A stretch of 64,000 bases of DNA from Janthinobacterium agaricidamnosum NBRC 102515 = DSM 9628 (GCF_000723165.1 NZ_HG322949.1:3301651-3365650), one strand, 5' to 3'; counted from the stretch's first letter, positions 17,801 through 26,007 are shown. Program-made: numbers and translations. Notes: generated by a model not told the origin, from the sequence alone.

Positions 17801-18285
17801 AGCGCAAAATGGCCGATCACCAGCCGCGGCAAGCCGCTATCCTTGTCGTCATGCGGGCGGCGCTGCAGCGTGGCGATGAATTCGGCCAGATTAAAAGTAC
17901 CGTCCGGCGCGATCGCCAGATGGGCCTTGGGCGCGCTGACGCGGATATCGGCAAAGCTCCATGCGCGCCGCACGATGGATCGCCATTCCAGTTGCAGCGC
18001 CAGCGTGCCGACCGAGAACAGCGGCGCGCCATTGGCTTCGGCCAGCCGGAAATCCCGCGCTTCCAGCCGCAAATTAAACGGGTTGAAACGTAGCTCGGCG
18101 ATGCTCGCCTGGCGTTCCAGTTCGGTCTTGGCGAACTTCGGCAGCTGACTCTTGACCAGCTGCGGCAGCAGCCAGAAGCCGACTGCGGAATAGCCGGCCA
18201 GCACAACGGCGCCGCCGGCCGCCCAGCGTTTCCAGCGGATTTTTTTAACTGGTATTTTCTCGATTTTTGCTGCCGTTGTTGCCAC
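14839..18285 (-). CDS. DUF748 / AsmA-like envelope protein, 1148 aa
   Basis: The protein begins at a GTG (18285) with a short cytoplasmic basic stretch and one membrane anchor (WAAGGAVVLAGYSAVGFWLLPQLV, residues 20-45). A long periplasmic region of beta-rich AsmA-type repeats follows (for example SIAELRFNPFNLRLEARDF, a standard DUF748 opening, and later ISAHGRLTTGNGTAKSARLRYAGALDIAG). The late IDFDAGSAVLLPPEREKL segment resembles the OmpA-like end of the family. DUF748/AsmA-like proteins act at the envelope and are proposed to bridge the periplasm for lipid transport. It stands alone. The length is within the 1000-1300 aa range of the family. Confidence 0.85.
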   Translation of the reverse strand: MATTAAKIEKIPVKKIRWKRWAAGGAVVLAGYSAVGFWLLPQLVKSQLPKFAKTELERQASIAELRFNPFNLRLEARDFRLAEANGAPLFSVGTLALQLEWRSIVRRAWSFADIRVSAPKAHLAIAPDGTFNLAEFIATLQRRPHDDKDSGLPRLVIGHFALEQGKVDLQDRRAGYADTFTPIDFTLDKLSTLPDQNGSYTFSADAARGGKLYWRGTASVNPIRGSGELILKNASLPGLAAYLKSYTKAEVSGGQLSATLPYRFSYADGKLQASLAGAGLSLSELALVHKDGQGKSADPFATLKLFEVRDVAADLVRRQATVGGVRLDGGSIRMRRDANGELDLANLMAAPTAAVPAADVKPAAAGNWKVQVRQVSLDRLAVRAIDETLRPALQVGADDLHLALKLDAEQAAAGLKLTVADAAFSLAGLTLERAGQTPFKLAHAGFDGGAVDLAGRRASVQRLYADGGQIDLARDARGRFALLDHLPKAGPAKARAAPEETVAAPWSFAAASVEVNRFGARFDDAASGIKGNLHDFNLKVAGAGSDLKQPLKFDLGVGLREGGQLAAQGKVVPATGALDTELTLKQLALAPVQPLLANYLKLKIAGGSISAHGRLTTGNGTAKSARLRYAGALDIAGLVLNELNGERFASWKSVRADKLHVSVAPDLLDIPELRIVEPNAKLMIENDRSLNAQRLLVRQPAPAEAAQPESRAEPQAADSSFPVRVRRVRVQNAKLDFSDLSLRPQFGAKIYELNGVVTGLSSQRDTRSQIELDGRIDDFGMARIRGQLNPFAPSDNTDLNVVFKNVDMVSASPYSMKFAGYKIAEGKISLDLQYKVRNRQLDGSNQIVLDKLTLGERIDSPDALKLPLELALAILKDADGRIDLGLPVSGDMNDPKFSYGAVIWKAIGNVLTRIVTSPFRALGSLLGISADKLESIDFDAGSAVLLPPEREKLKQVAQILARRAQLKLAVPQQYSDSDAAALREAALRRAVATRAGIKLEAGEQPGPLSLGERKVRGALRELYAERFGAAELDKQKTAAEAAATVPAADSAAGQKKLPVWQRLGKMIQGEPQVADAGAFYGKLRERLEQSQPLPADALNKLGAQRAGAILAALREAGVDPASTGAGKAEKIGAETGKQVQLKLGLASK

Positions 18286-18480
18286 TGTTATGCGCCTTGT
18301 TGGTTAAAGGATGACCACGGACCACCACTTGTCATCATCACCATCAGTATGCCCGTTTGCGGGCCGATCCGCAAAACCGTAGCGTATCGATAAGGCGCCC
18401 CTGTCGTCAGGCCATGCGGAACAGCGCTCCGGCGTCAGGCGCACGCGACGTCGTCGCCGAAGAGCGGGCTTGAAGCCGGT

Positions 18481-19251
18481 TTATTTTTTCGGCTCCATCA
18501 TCGCTTCCATTACCTCAGGCGGCGGCACGCCGCGCAGCGTCTGCAAATTGCCGCTGGCATCCTTGTAGAGGATCGCCGGAGTCCCGGAAAAGCCCAGCTG
18601 CTGCATGATTTTCTGGTTGCCGTCCAGTTGCGCGCGCTGCGCCGGCGCGATGCTGTCGAGCGGCTGGATGCCGCCGCTGGCGTTGTTCAATTCATGCTGG
18701 GCCAGCGCCGCCTGCGGGTCTTTCGACGCCAGCAGCGCGGCTGCCTTGCCGGGGCTGGTGTCGCGGATGACGCCGACCATGACGTGGCGTATCTGCACCT
18801 TGCCCGCCTTGACCCACGGCCGCGCGTTGTTCCAGAATTTATTGCAATAAGGGCAGTTCGGATCGGTGAACGCGTACACCACCTGTTTGGCTTCCTTGCT
18901 GCCGTCGGCGATCCAGGCGCTCTTTTCCAGCAAGCTCCAGGTTTTATCCGCCATCGGCTTGCTGACCAGTTTTTGCAACGGCGCTTCGCTCAGGTTGGCG
19001 CCCTTGGCGTCGATCATGGTGCCGACGATGGCCTGCTTGCCGTCGGCGGTCAGGTAGATCGCCAACGGTCTTTGCTGGACCATGGCGGCGTAGCCCTGCA
19101 AGCCGCCCGGCGCATCGAAACGCCCTACTATTTCAACGCCTTGCGCTTCGATCGCCTTGACCGGCGCCGGCCAGTTGCCCGCCGGCGCCGCCACTGCGTT
19201 GCCAAAAATCGCGCACAAGGCCGGCGCCAGCAAGATGGTTAATTTGGACAT
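18481..19251 (-). CDS. dsbG: Thiol:disulfide interchange protein DsbG
   Basis: A 256-aa periplasmic protein with a cleavable signal peptide (MSKLTILLAPALCAIFGNAVAA). A DsbC/DsbG dimerisation region is followed by a thioredoxin fold with the CPYC active site (FTDPNCPYCNKFW, near residue 133) and the cis-proline loop SGTPAILY. DsbG keeps single cysteines of secreted proteins reduced. The gene follows the TlpA-like gene by 23 bp on the same strand, an evident operon. A divergent two-component system lies upstream. DsbC is the alternative; the overall N-terminal sequence and CPYC favour DsbG. Confidence 0.88.
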   Translation of the reverse strand: MSKLTILLAPALCAIFGNAVAAPAGNWPAPVKAIEAQGVEIVGRFDAPGGLQGYAAMVQQRPLAIYLTADGKQAIVGTMIDAKGANLSEAPLQKLVSKPMADKTWSLLEKSAWIADGSKEAKQVVYAFTDPNCPYCNKFWNNARPWVKAGKVQIRHVMVGVIRDTSPGKAAALLASKDPQAALAQHELNNASGGIQPLDSIAPAQRAQLDGNQKIMQQLGFSGTPAILYKDASGNLQTLRGVPPPEVMEAMMEPKK

Positions 19252-19274
19252 GCGTGATTGATTCCTGTTGTGGG

Positions 19275-20096
19275 TTACGGGGCGGAGCCCTGGATTTTTT
19301 GCAGTTTATCGGCCAGCGACGCGGATGACAATTCGCCCAGGTGCACGTCGACCAGATGGCCGCCGGCGTCGTAGAACAAGGTGGTCGGCAAGCCCCGCGA
19401 GCGGGCCGCCTTGCCGAGGCCGCCGCCCAGGTCGAGCATCACATTCGACAAAACCAGCTGGCTGGCCTCGATGAAGCGCTGCACCGTCCCCGGGTCCTCG
19501 CCCTGGTTGGCGAACACGAAGGTGACGCCGCTTTGCCGTTGCTGCGCGGCCGACAGCACCGGCATCTCGCGCCGGCATGGCGGACACCAGGTGGCCCACA
19601 GATTGACCACCATCGGCTTGCCGTTCGCCAGCTTGACCAGCCCTTGGGCACTGCCATCGAGCGCCAGCAATGGCAGCGGCGGCAGCGTCGCCGCTTCGCT
19701 TTTCATCAGCGGCAAGAGGTTGAACAACACCAGCCATGTCAGCGCGCCGGCGCCGAGCGACAGCAGCAGCGGCTTGCGCTGTCCGGCATGGCGCCGGGCC
19801 TGCCACGCGGCCATCAGCAGCGCGACCAGGATGCCGGCCCATGGCGTAAAGCCGCCATCGCGTATATTGACGATGGTCCAGGGTGCGGCCAGGTATTGCT
19901 CATGCCAGGTCAGCACGAACGCCAGCCGTGCCGCGACAAAGGCGGCGATCAGCATATTCGATAAAAAATTACCCAGACTGGCGGCTTTCTGGCGCCGCGC
20001 GGCCAAGTGGCTCACGCCGTAGGCCGCCAGGATGGCGGCGATCAGCATGATCTGGGTGATCGACAAGACCAGAGGACCGAATTGCATGGTCAACAT
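19275..20096 (-). CDS. TlpA-type thiol reductase with membrane-embedded N-terminal domain
   Basis: This 273-aa protein has about four N-terminal helices (SITQIMLIAAILAAYGVSHL; MLIAAFVAARLAFVL; PWAGILVALLMAAW; LLSLGAGALTWLVLFNLLPLM), with an ARLAFVLTWHEQY...NIRDGGFTPWAG pattern reminiscent of Lgt. A periplasmic thioredoxin domain follows with WCPPC (NLWATWCPPCRREMPVL) and the GLPTTLFYD cis-Pro loop. It probably passes electrons to, or works with, DsbG encoded next in the operon. The start at 20096 is preceded by AAAGGTG. A longer in-frame version would reach into the divergent promoter and is rejected. Confidence 0.85.
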   Translation of the reverse strand: MLTMQFGPLVLSITQIMLIAAILAAYGVSHLAARRQKAASLGNFLSNMLIAAFVAARLAFVLTWHEQYLAAPWTIVNIRDGGFTPWAGILVALLMAAWQARRHAGQRKPLLLSLGAGALTWLVLFNLLPLMKSEAATLPPLPLLALDGSAQGLVKLANGKPMVVNLWATWCPPCRREMPVLSAAQQRQSGVTFVFANQGEDPGTVQRFIEASQLVLSNVMLDLGGGLGKAARSRGLPTTLFYDAGGHLVDVHLGELSSASLADKLQKIQGSAP

Positions 20097-20140
20097 AGAC
20101 ACCTTTGAAAAAGACACAGCGCCATGCTGGACGGCGCAGG

Positions 20141-20156
20141 TTAAGGCAGTGTTAAC
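20141..20156 (+). promoter_or_regulatory. Direct-repeat binding site for an OmpR/QseB-type regulator
   Basis: GTTAA occurs twice with an 11-bp period (GTTAAGGCAGTGTTAACG), matching the TTAA-N7-TTAA layout expected for tandem winged-helix binding. It is located between the divergent tlpA-like/dsbG and response regulator genes. A 12-base direct repeat (GGTGCCATAATC at 20157-20168 and 20171-20182) follows at once. Autoregulation and control of the thiol operon are inferred. Confidence 0.5.
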
Positions 20157-20227
20157 GGTGCCATAATCCCGGTGCCATAATCTGCCCATGGCATATTACA
20201 AACATATTTGAACATGGAGCATGATCG

Positions 20228-20893
20228 ATGCGGGTACTGCTGGTCGAAGACGATGAATTGATAGCCCACGGCATTCTGGCGGGCTTGCGCGCGCACGGCT
20301 TGACCGCCGATGGCGTGCGCACCGCCTCGCAAGCCGACAGCGCGCTGGCCACCCAGCGCTGGGACGTGCTGATACTCGACCTGGGCTTGCCGGACGAAGA
20401 CGGCATGGTCTTGCTGCAGCGCTGGCGCGCGGCCGGCATGGCGTTGCCGGTACTGATCCTGAGCGCGCGCGACGCGGTCGAAAACCGGGTCGCCGGCTTG
20501 CGCGCCGGCGCCGACGACTACCTGCTGAAACCGTTCGACCTGGATGAACTGGTGGCCCGGCTGCATGCGCTGCTGCGCCGCGCCGCCGGGCGCTGCATCG
20601 ATATCATCGAACGCGGCCCGCTGCGCCTCGATCCGGCCAGCGGCCAGGCCTGGCTGCATGGCGCGACGGTGCTGCTGTCGCGCCGCGAACTGGGCTTGCT
20701 GGAAGCGCTGCTGCAGGCGCGCGGCCGCATCCTCAGCGCCGATCAATTGAAGGATAAGCTGTATCACTTCAGCGAAGAAATCGAAAGCAATGCCTTGAAC
20801 GTGCACATCCACCACTTGCGGCGCAAGCTGGGCGCCGAGCTGATCGAAACCGTGCGCGGCCTCGGCTACCGCATCGCCGTGGAGCAGCCATGA
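20228..20893 (+). CDS. Two-component response regulator, OmpR/PhoB family (QseB/PmrA-like)
   Basis: 221 aa. The receiver domain has the acidic pocket (LLVEDDE), the phospho-acceptor aspartate in LILDLGLPDEDG (near residue 51), and the lysine in LLKPFDLDEL. The C-terminal winged helix ends with ALNVHIHHLRRKLGAELIETVRGLGYRIA. The stop overlaps the sensor kinase start (ATGA). It is divergent from the TlpA-like/DsbG operon, with candidate binding repeats in the 131-bp gap. Relatives QseB and PmrA govern envelope modification or virulence; which signal applies here is not visible. Confidence 0.93.
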   Translation: MRVLLVEDDELIAHGILAGLRAHGLTADGVRTASQADSALATQRWDVLILDLGLPDEDGMVLLQRWRAAGMALPVLILSARDAVENRVAGLRAGADDYLLKPFDLDELVARLHALLRRAAGRCIDIIERGPLRLDPASGQAWLHGATVLLSRRELGLLEALLQARGRILSADQLKDKLYHFSEEIESNALNVHIHHLRRKLGAELIETVRGLGYRIAVEQP

Positions 20894-22224
20894 GCTTGCG
20901 CCTGCGGCTGCTGCTGCTGATCGGCATTTCAATGAGCTTGCTGTGGGGCGCGGTGGCGCTGTGGATGCTGCGCAGCCTCGACGCCGAAGTGCACCGCACG
21001 CTGGACCAGCGGCTGGCGATGTCGGCGCAAATGGTGGCCGGCCTGATGTCGCAAAATCGCGCCGCGTGGCAAAGCTCCGACGGCCAGGGCCATGCGCCGG
21101 CAGCCAGGATGCCGGCCATGGCCAAAAGCATCGATTGCCAGATCACCTCGATGCGCGGCGAAGTGATCGCCCGCACCCCCGGCGCGCCGCTGGAAGCGGT
21201 GGCGGCGCTGGAACCGGGTTATTCCGAGCGCGACATCAGGGGCGAACGCTGGCGCAGCTACACCTTTGAAGAAAACGGCTTGCGGGTGACCACCGCCGAC
21301 CGGCTGGCCGAACGCGAACTACTGCTGTACAACACCGCCAAGGCCGCCGCCGTGCCCTTCATCGTCGCCACCATCGGCAGCCTGATCGTGCTGTGGTTCG
21401 GCCTCAAGAATGGCTTGCTGCCGCTGGAGCGGCTGCGCCAGGCGCTGGAGCGGCGCGCGCCGGACGCCTTGACGCCGCTGGACGCCGGCGCCATGCCGCG
21501 CGACCTGCTGCCGCTGGTGACTACCCTGAACCAGCTGCTGGAGCGCATCAACGTCGCGATCCGGCGCGAACGCCGCTTCACCAGCGACGCCGCGCATGAA
21601 TTGCGCACGCCGCTGACCGCCATCAAGACCCACTTGCAAGTGATGCGCATCACCCGCGGCGGCGATGCGGCGCAGGCGCTGGATTACGCCGAAGAAGGCG
21701 TGGCCCGGCTGCAGCGCACGCTGGGCCAGTTGCTGACGCTGTCGCAAATCGAAGGACCGTTTTCTTGGGACGACGGCAACCTGGCCGCAGCGGACCAGGT
21801 GGCGCGGCTGGCGATACGCGACGCCAGCACCCATGACGCCGGACGCATCGTGCTGCATGGCGATACGGCGCCGGCCGCACTGGCCCTGCCCCAGGCACTG
21901 GCGGTGACCGCGCTGCGCAACCTGCTCGACAACGCGCTGCGCCATGGGCCGTCGGATCGGGCCGTCAGCCTGACATTGCAGGCTGGCGGCGATGCCTGCA
22001 CATTCGTGGTGCGCGACCATGGCCCGGGCATGGGCGCCAGGGAACTGGAACTGGCGGCGCAGCGCTTCTGGCGCCACGGCGGCGGCCAGGGCAGCGGACT
22101 GGGCTTGTCGATCGTCGCCGCGATCACCGAACGCTTCGGCGGCACGCTGGTATTAAGCCAGCATCCGGACGGCGGACTGGAGGCGAGTCTGGCGCTGCCG
22201 AGGATGCAGGGTGAGTCGATATGA
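20890..22224 (+). CDS. Sensor histidine kinase (QseC/PmrB-like)
   Basis: A 444-aa partner of the preceding regulator, joined by a 4-bp ATGA overlap. It shows helix 1 (LRLLLLIGISMSLLWGAVALWML), a periplasmic sensor of about 125 residues, helix 2 (AAAVPFIVATIGSLIVLWFGL), then HisKA with the phospho-histidine in SDAAHELRTPLTAIK. The ATPase boxes are N (LRNLLDNALRHGP), G1 (DHGPGMG) and G2 (GSGLGLSIV). All catalytic motifs are intact. The gene is the last before the AT-rich island starting at 22225. Confidence 0.93.
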   Translation: MSLRLRLLLLIGISMSLLWGAVALWMLRSLDAEVHRTLDQRLAMSAQMVAGLMSQNRAAWQSSDGQGHAPAARMPAMAKSIDCQITSMRGEVIARTPGAPLEAVAALEPGYSERDIRGERWRSYTFEENGLRVTTADRLAERELLLYNTAKAAAVPFIVATIGSLIVLWFGLKNGLLPLERLRQALERRAPDALTPLDAGAMPRDLLPLVTTLNQLLERINVAIRRERRFTSDAAHELRTPLTAIKTHLQVMRITRGGDAAQALDYAEEGVARLQRTLGQLLTLSQIEGPFSWDDGNLAAADQVARLAIRDASTHDAGRIVLHGDTAPAALALPQALAVTALRNLLDNALRHGPSDRAVSLTLQAGGDACTFVVRDHGPGMGARELELAAQRFWRHGGGQGSGLGLSIVAAITERFGGTLVLSQHPDGGLEASLALPRMQGESI

Positions 22225-22489
22225 GAAATTCTTACATTAAAAAAGACTTTAAATATTAAAACGTGACCACGCACTTAAAATAAGGTATATTAATACCACA
22301 GAGAAATAAAATTTAAATATTTTATTATTATAAAATTCCTCCTTATTTTTCACCAAACCAATAATAAAATAAAAAATACACCAGCTGACATTGCATTATT
22401 TATCACATTCTTAATTAATAAAAAAATCATCAAAACGTAAAAATTACCAAATAAAAATAATTCGATAGACGTAAAAAAATCATTAAATC
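22225..22489. other. AT-rich gap before the protease gene
   Basis: A sharp change to A/T-dominated sequence occurs directly after the kinase stop, with many runs such as ATTTAAATATTTTATTATTATAA-like stretches. No gene, terminator or clear ribosome site is seen. It marks the left edge of foreign-looking DNA. Confidence 0.6.
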
Positions 22490-23389
22490 ATGACATTTTC
22501 TCGGCAGATAATTAAAAACACCGACCACGCATCATTATGTTCTATTTTTATTCGAACAATATGTTCTACTCCAAACGGTGATTTTTCTTGCGGAATGGCA
22601 ACGGGATTTCATTATCGGGACATTCTTAATCGAACATGGTTAATTACCAATTGGCATGTCCTTACTGGTCGCCGTCCAGACGATCCTGGTTTTTTACTTA
22701 CAAATATACCTCAAAGTCCTTACAGAATAGAAGTATCTTATCCTGGATCAACAGCTGGTACTTTTATGCCACCTGTAATGCTCGATTTATATCAAAATGG
22801 AAAACCTATCTGGCGTCAGGTTGGTTTAGAATTAGGCATTGACTTAGCCGGTATACCAATTGAATTACCAGATGGTGCTACTGCACCTTGTGTACAAGAC
22901 TTTACAGAACGTGATACGGATCCACTTCAGCCAGGAATAGATGTAATTATTGTTGGCTTCCCATTAGAACATAGTATCGATATGCCTTTTCCTGTCTGGA
23001 AACGTGCAATGATTGCGTCGGAACCAGCATATCCTGTTTTTGGTCAAATTCAGACACTTCTTGATACTCCGGGAACTCCAGGAATGTCTGGATCCCCTGT
23101 CTATCGCATTTCCCCTGGCGCCTCGGTATCGAGATCTCAATATGAAAAAATTAAAGAATTCAAAAAAGATGGAAAGATTGATTTAGATTTTTTTGAGAAA
23201 TTTGACTTTACCAGGATCCAATCATGTCTAGTACTCAATTTAGTTGGAGTTTATGCTGGCTCCACCGGAAAACCCGGATTGGATCGTTTATCTCTGGGGA
23301 GAATGATATTAGCATCAAACATTGACCTTATGATTATGAAGGGAAAACCTGGCATAAATCCATTCCCACCTAAATACCATCAATACTAG
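22490..23389 (+). CDS. Trypsin-like serine protease, cytoplasmic, AT-rich
   Basis: A 299-aa protein with a complete chymotrypsin-fold triad in order: His56 in LITNWHVLTG, Asp118 in LGIDLAGIP, Ser200 in GTPGMSGSPVY (the GxSGxP motif). An oxyanion-loop-like IIVGFP and a Cys-containing N-terminal strand are also seen. There is no signal peptide, membrane helix or PDZ domain, so it is not an HtrA/DegP relative but a stand-alone trypsin-like peptidase of the Trypsin_2 type. Codon and base use is far more AT-rich than all neighbours. The TAG stop sits exactly at the left end of an IS element. Such solitary proteases in mobile islands are sometimes linked to phage defence, but nothing here proves that. 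A weak ribosome site leaves the exact start uncertain. Confidence 0.82.
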   Translation: MTFSRQIIKNTDHASLCSIFIRTICSTPNGDFSCGMATGFHYRDILNRTWLITNWHVLTGRRPDDPGFLLTNIPQSPYRIEVSYPGSTAGTFMPPVMLDLYQNGKPIWRQVGLELGIDLAGIPIELPDGATAPCVQDFTERDTDPLQPGIDVIIVGFPLEHSIDMPFPVWKRAMIASEPAYPVFGQIQTLLDTPGTPGMSGSPVYRISPGASVSRSQYEKIKEFKKDGKIDLDFFEKFDFTRIQSCLVLNLVGVYAGSTGKPGLDRLSLGRMILASNIDLMIMKGKPGINPFPPKYHQY

Positions 23390-24512
23390 GGAATCGCTGA
23401 TCAATTCACTTTTCAGTGATGAATCTGGAGCCCAACCGCCCGCGGAGAGCCAAACGACAGACTTTGCAGACGATTTGATACTTTGCTGCGCGCTTTTCCT
23501 CGATCAGGACAGACTGCGGGATTCCGTGACCGTAAAACGCCTGCCTGCCAGCACCAGGTTGGCGAAGGCGGACAAGGTAAACAGTTGTGCTGTGTTCTTG
23601 GCCAGTCCGCGATAGCGGGTTTTGCGATGACGGAACACGTTCTTGATGACATGAAACGGGTGCTCGACTTTCGCCCGCACGCTCGCTTTCAGATACTCTA
23701 GCTTTTCCGTCAGGCGCCCCAGTTTTTTTTCGGCAACTCCTTGCGTTTGGAACGCTTCATGGTTACATAACACGTGACCGGTTTGCCGATTTTTTCTGGC
23801 CGCTTTTCCACGCCTTGGTAACCGGCATCGCCAAACGCAGCGATTTCGTCGCCGTGCAGCAGCGCGTGTGCTTGCGTCACATCGGCAACGTTGCCGGGCA
23901 TACCGATGACGGTGTATACCAAGCCCGAGCAAGCGTCGACGCCAACGTGCACTTTCATGCCGAAGTGCCAGTCATTGCCCTTTTTCGATTGGTGCATTTC
24001 AGGATCTCGCTTGCCATCCTTGTTCTTGGTGGACGGTGGCGCGGTGATCAACGTCGCGTCCACGATGGTGCCTTCACGCATCATCAAACCTTTTTCGGCC
24101 AAGTGCCCATTGACGGTGGCGAAGATCCGCCGCATTAGCCCGTTTGCTTCCAGTAGGTGCTGGAACTTCAGCAACGTCGTTGCGTCCGGCGCCGACTCGC
24201 GCCCCAGGTCGATACCGACAAAGACGCGGATGGATTGGCTGTCGTAGACCGCGTCTTCGATACCTTCGTCCGACAAACCAAAGCACTGCTGGGCAACGTA
24301 CATTCGAAATCAGCTTGTGCAGCTTGCCCCACGGTGTCACGCTGTCGATTTCCGCCAGGAAGCGGTCGCGCCGCGTCAGCTTCTTCTTGGCGGCGTATCC
24401 GAGATCGGAAAAGCTCTTTTGCATGATGAATCGCGGGCCGTGAACGTAGCGTTATTGTCTCAGGTCGGCCCGCAGCAAGGAACTGCACCCGATGAATAAA
24501 TCAATGGTTCCC
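23389..24512 (-). mobile_element. IS5-family insertion sequence, degenerate
   Basis: The ends are GGGAATCGCTGATCAATTCA (left) and the complement of a right end reading GGGAACCATTGATTTATTCA from outside inwards: matching terminal inverted repeats. A TA flanks each side. The transposase inside is broken (see 23504-24424). The right end abuts a second IS. Confidence 0.8.
23504..24424 (-). pseudogene. IS5-family transposase remnant
   Basis: Three pieces of one DDE transposase lie in different frames. The N-terminus is MQKSFSDLGYAAKKKLTRRDRFLAEIDSVTPWGKLHKLIS. The middle, from about 24303, contains the acidic motifs TIVDATLI and FGDAGYQG. The C-terminus includes VEHPFHVIKNVFRHRKTRYRGLAKNT. A block of about 20 residues is missing between the first two pieces (deletion near 24300). 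The last junction is a run of eight A (minus strand near 23725-23732) where the frame changes by -1 at an A-AAA-AAC slippery heptamer. The deletion makes the gene non-functional even if slippage occurred. Confidence 0.82.
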
Positions 24513-24515
24513 TAA

Positions 24516-25383
24516 GAAGCTGTTTAAAGTCTATGCAACAACAGTGACAAGAAGGCGAGCACGACAAATAGTCGGCTCGTCTCCAGTTTGCGCTCACAGT
24601 TTTTTCACAACCGCCGGCATTTCTCCAGCCAGGCGAATGAGCGCTCGACAACCCAGCGCTCCGGCATCGCCGCAAAGGTATGCAACTCCGATCGCTTTGC
24701 AATTTCCACCGATGACTCCAGCAACTCCTAGACGGCATCGGCAAACGGCTTGCCGGTATAACCGCCGTCGGCCAGCACATTTAGCACAGACGGCAGGGCA
24801 TGCCGATAGCGCGCAAACATCGCCAGCGCACCCGCCCGGTCAGTCAGATCAGCGGTGCTGACATGCAGCGCATGCGGCAATCCCTGAGTATCGACAGCGA
24901 TATGACGCTTGATGCCCGATACTTTTTTGCCTGCGTCATCCCCCTTCTGCCGCGCGCTGTTCGTATTCTTGACGCTTTGCGCATCGATGATGCAAAAAGT
25001 CGTTGAGGCCGCTCTGCCATGGCATAACCGCTCTTGCCGCACCTGATTTTTTTAAAGCCTGCTCAAGCAGGCTGGGTGTATCGTCCGATGACGTGCGGCT
25101 CCAGAGGTCAAAGTAATACCACACGGTCGTCCACAAGGGGAAATTTCCCGGTATGCCGCGCCAGGTACAGCCGTTCTTCAGTAGATACAGAATCGCACAA
25201 AATACATCGTAGAGATCGACTTTCCTCGGCGCCGTTTTATGCTGTCTGGCCCCTTCCAGTATGCTACGTACCGCTTCAAATTGTTCCCTGCTGATATCGC
25301 TCGGGTACATCTTTCCAGACATGGCGTGAGCGCTCCATCGTTCAACTCATGGAGCGTTTGACACCAGAATAATAAACAGGTTC
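24516..25383 (-). mobile_element. IS5-family (IS427-type) insertion sequence, degenerate
   Basis: The terminal inverted repeats GAAGCTGTTTA (left) and GAACCTGTTTA (right, read inwards) match at 10 of 11 positions. TAA is duplicated at 24513-24515 and 25384-25386. The TNA-type 3-bp duplication and end sequence are like those of the 158-bp MITE. It was inserted tail-to-end with the previous IS. Confidence 0.8.
24524..25322 (-). pseudogene. IS427-type transposase remnant
   Basis: The N-terminal segment is intact from MSGKMYPSDISREQFEAVRSILEG through LYLLKNGCTWRGIPGNFP (25322 down to about 25000). The frame then shifts, and the middle reads IIDAQSVKNTNSARQKGDDAGKKVSGIKRHIAVDT and LADGGYTGKPFADAV followed by a stop near 24728. 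The continuing frame still encodes RWVVERSFAWLEKCRRL before another stop (TGA in place of the Trp codon). Several independent lesions show an old, dead copy. Confidence 0.85.
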
Positions 25384-25428
25384 TAAGTCAAAACAAGGCA
25401 AAGCGACATGCAGTCTTGCATTCGAGCT

Positions 25429-26007
25429 TTAGCGCAGCACGTAACGCCAGCCCGCGCCCTCCAGCGCAAACGTGAACCTGGTCTGGATATCGTCGGGACG
25501 GCTGGGCACGCTCAGCACGGCATCGCACTCCAGGTAGCCCGTCTTGCGCTGCATTTCACAGTGATTCAGGGCAGTGACCTGTATCGTGGTCTGCGCTTCC
25601 CGCATCTGCGCATCCTGCGCCGCCGCCGGATTGGCGGCCGCTTCCTGCGCGGCCCAGGCGCGCAGCATGGCTTGCGCCTCGGCGGGCGCCGGTCCCGCGA
25701 ACCTGGCATCCTTGCGCTCGACGCCCACCCAGGTGGCGCCCTCCAGGCGCAGCGGCAACACTTTAAAACCGTCGCGCATGCCGACGCTCATGCCCACCAG
25801 GCAAACCACCTCCCCTTTGACTTCCTGCGACTCCTGGCAGCCCAGCAGGCTGGTGACCTTCACGCCGATGGGCACCGGCGATCTGAGCTGCACAACCGCT
25901 GCTTGCACGGCGGCGTGAATCTGCTCCTGGGTCGGCATGGGAACGGCATGCGCGGGCAAGACCGCAAAGAAGATCATGGCGGTCAGGGCGATAGTGGTCA
26001 GGCGCAT
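25429..26007 (-). CDS. Exported protein of unknown function, 192 aa
   Basis: A signal peptide (MRLTTIALTAMIFFAVLPAHA) precedes a mature domain with two cysteine pairs (LLGCQESQEVKGEVVCLVG and NHCEMQRKTGYLECDAVLS), an arrangement that suggests periplasmic disulfides. The middle is Ala/Gln-rich and helical. No family is recognised. A TTG start eight codons upstream is possible; the ATG at 26007 begins the signal peptide properly. It lies between the dead IS pair and an AT-richer stretch and has normal high-GC codons, so it probably belongs to the host genome. Confidence 0.7.
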   Translation of the reverse strand: MRLTTIALTAMIFFAVLPAHAVPMPTQEQIHAAVQAAVVQLRSPVPIGVKVTSLLGCQESQEVKGEVVCLVGMSVGMRDGFKVLPLRLEGATWVGVERKDARFAGPAPAEAQAMLRAWAAQEAAANPAAAQDAQMREAQTTIQVTALNHCEMQRKTGYLECDAVLSVPSRPDDIQTRFTFALEGAGWRYVLR

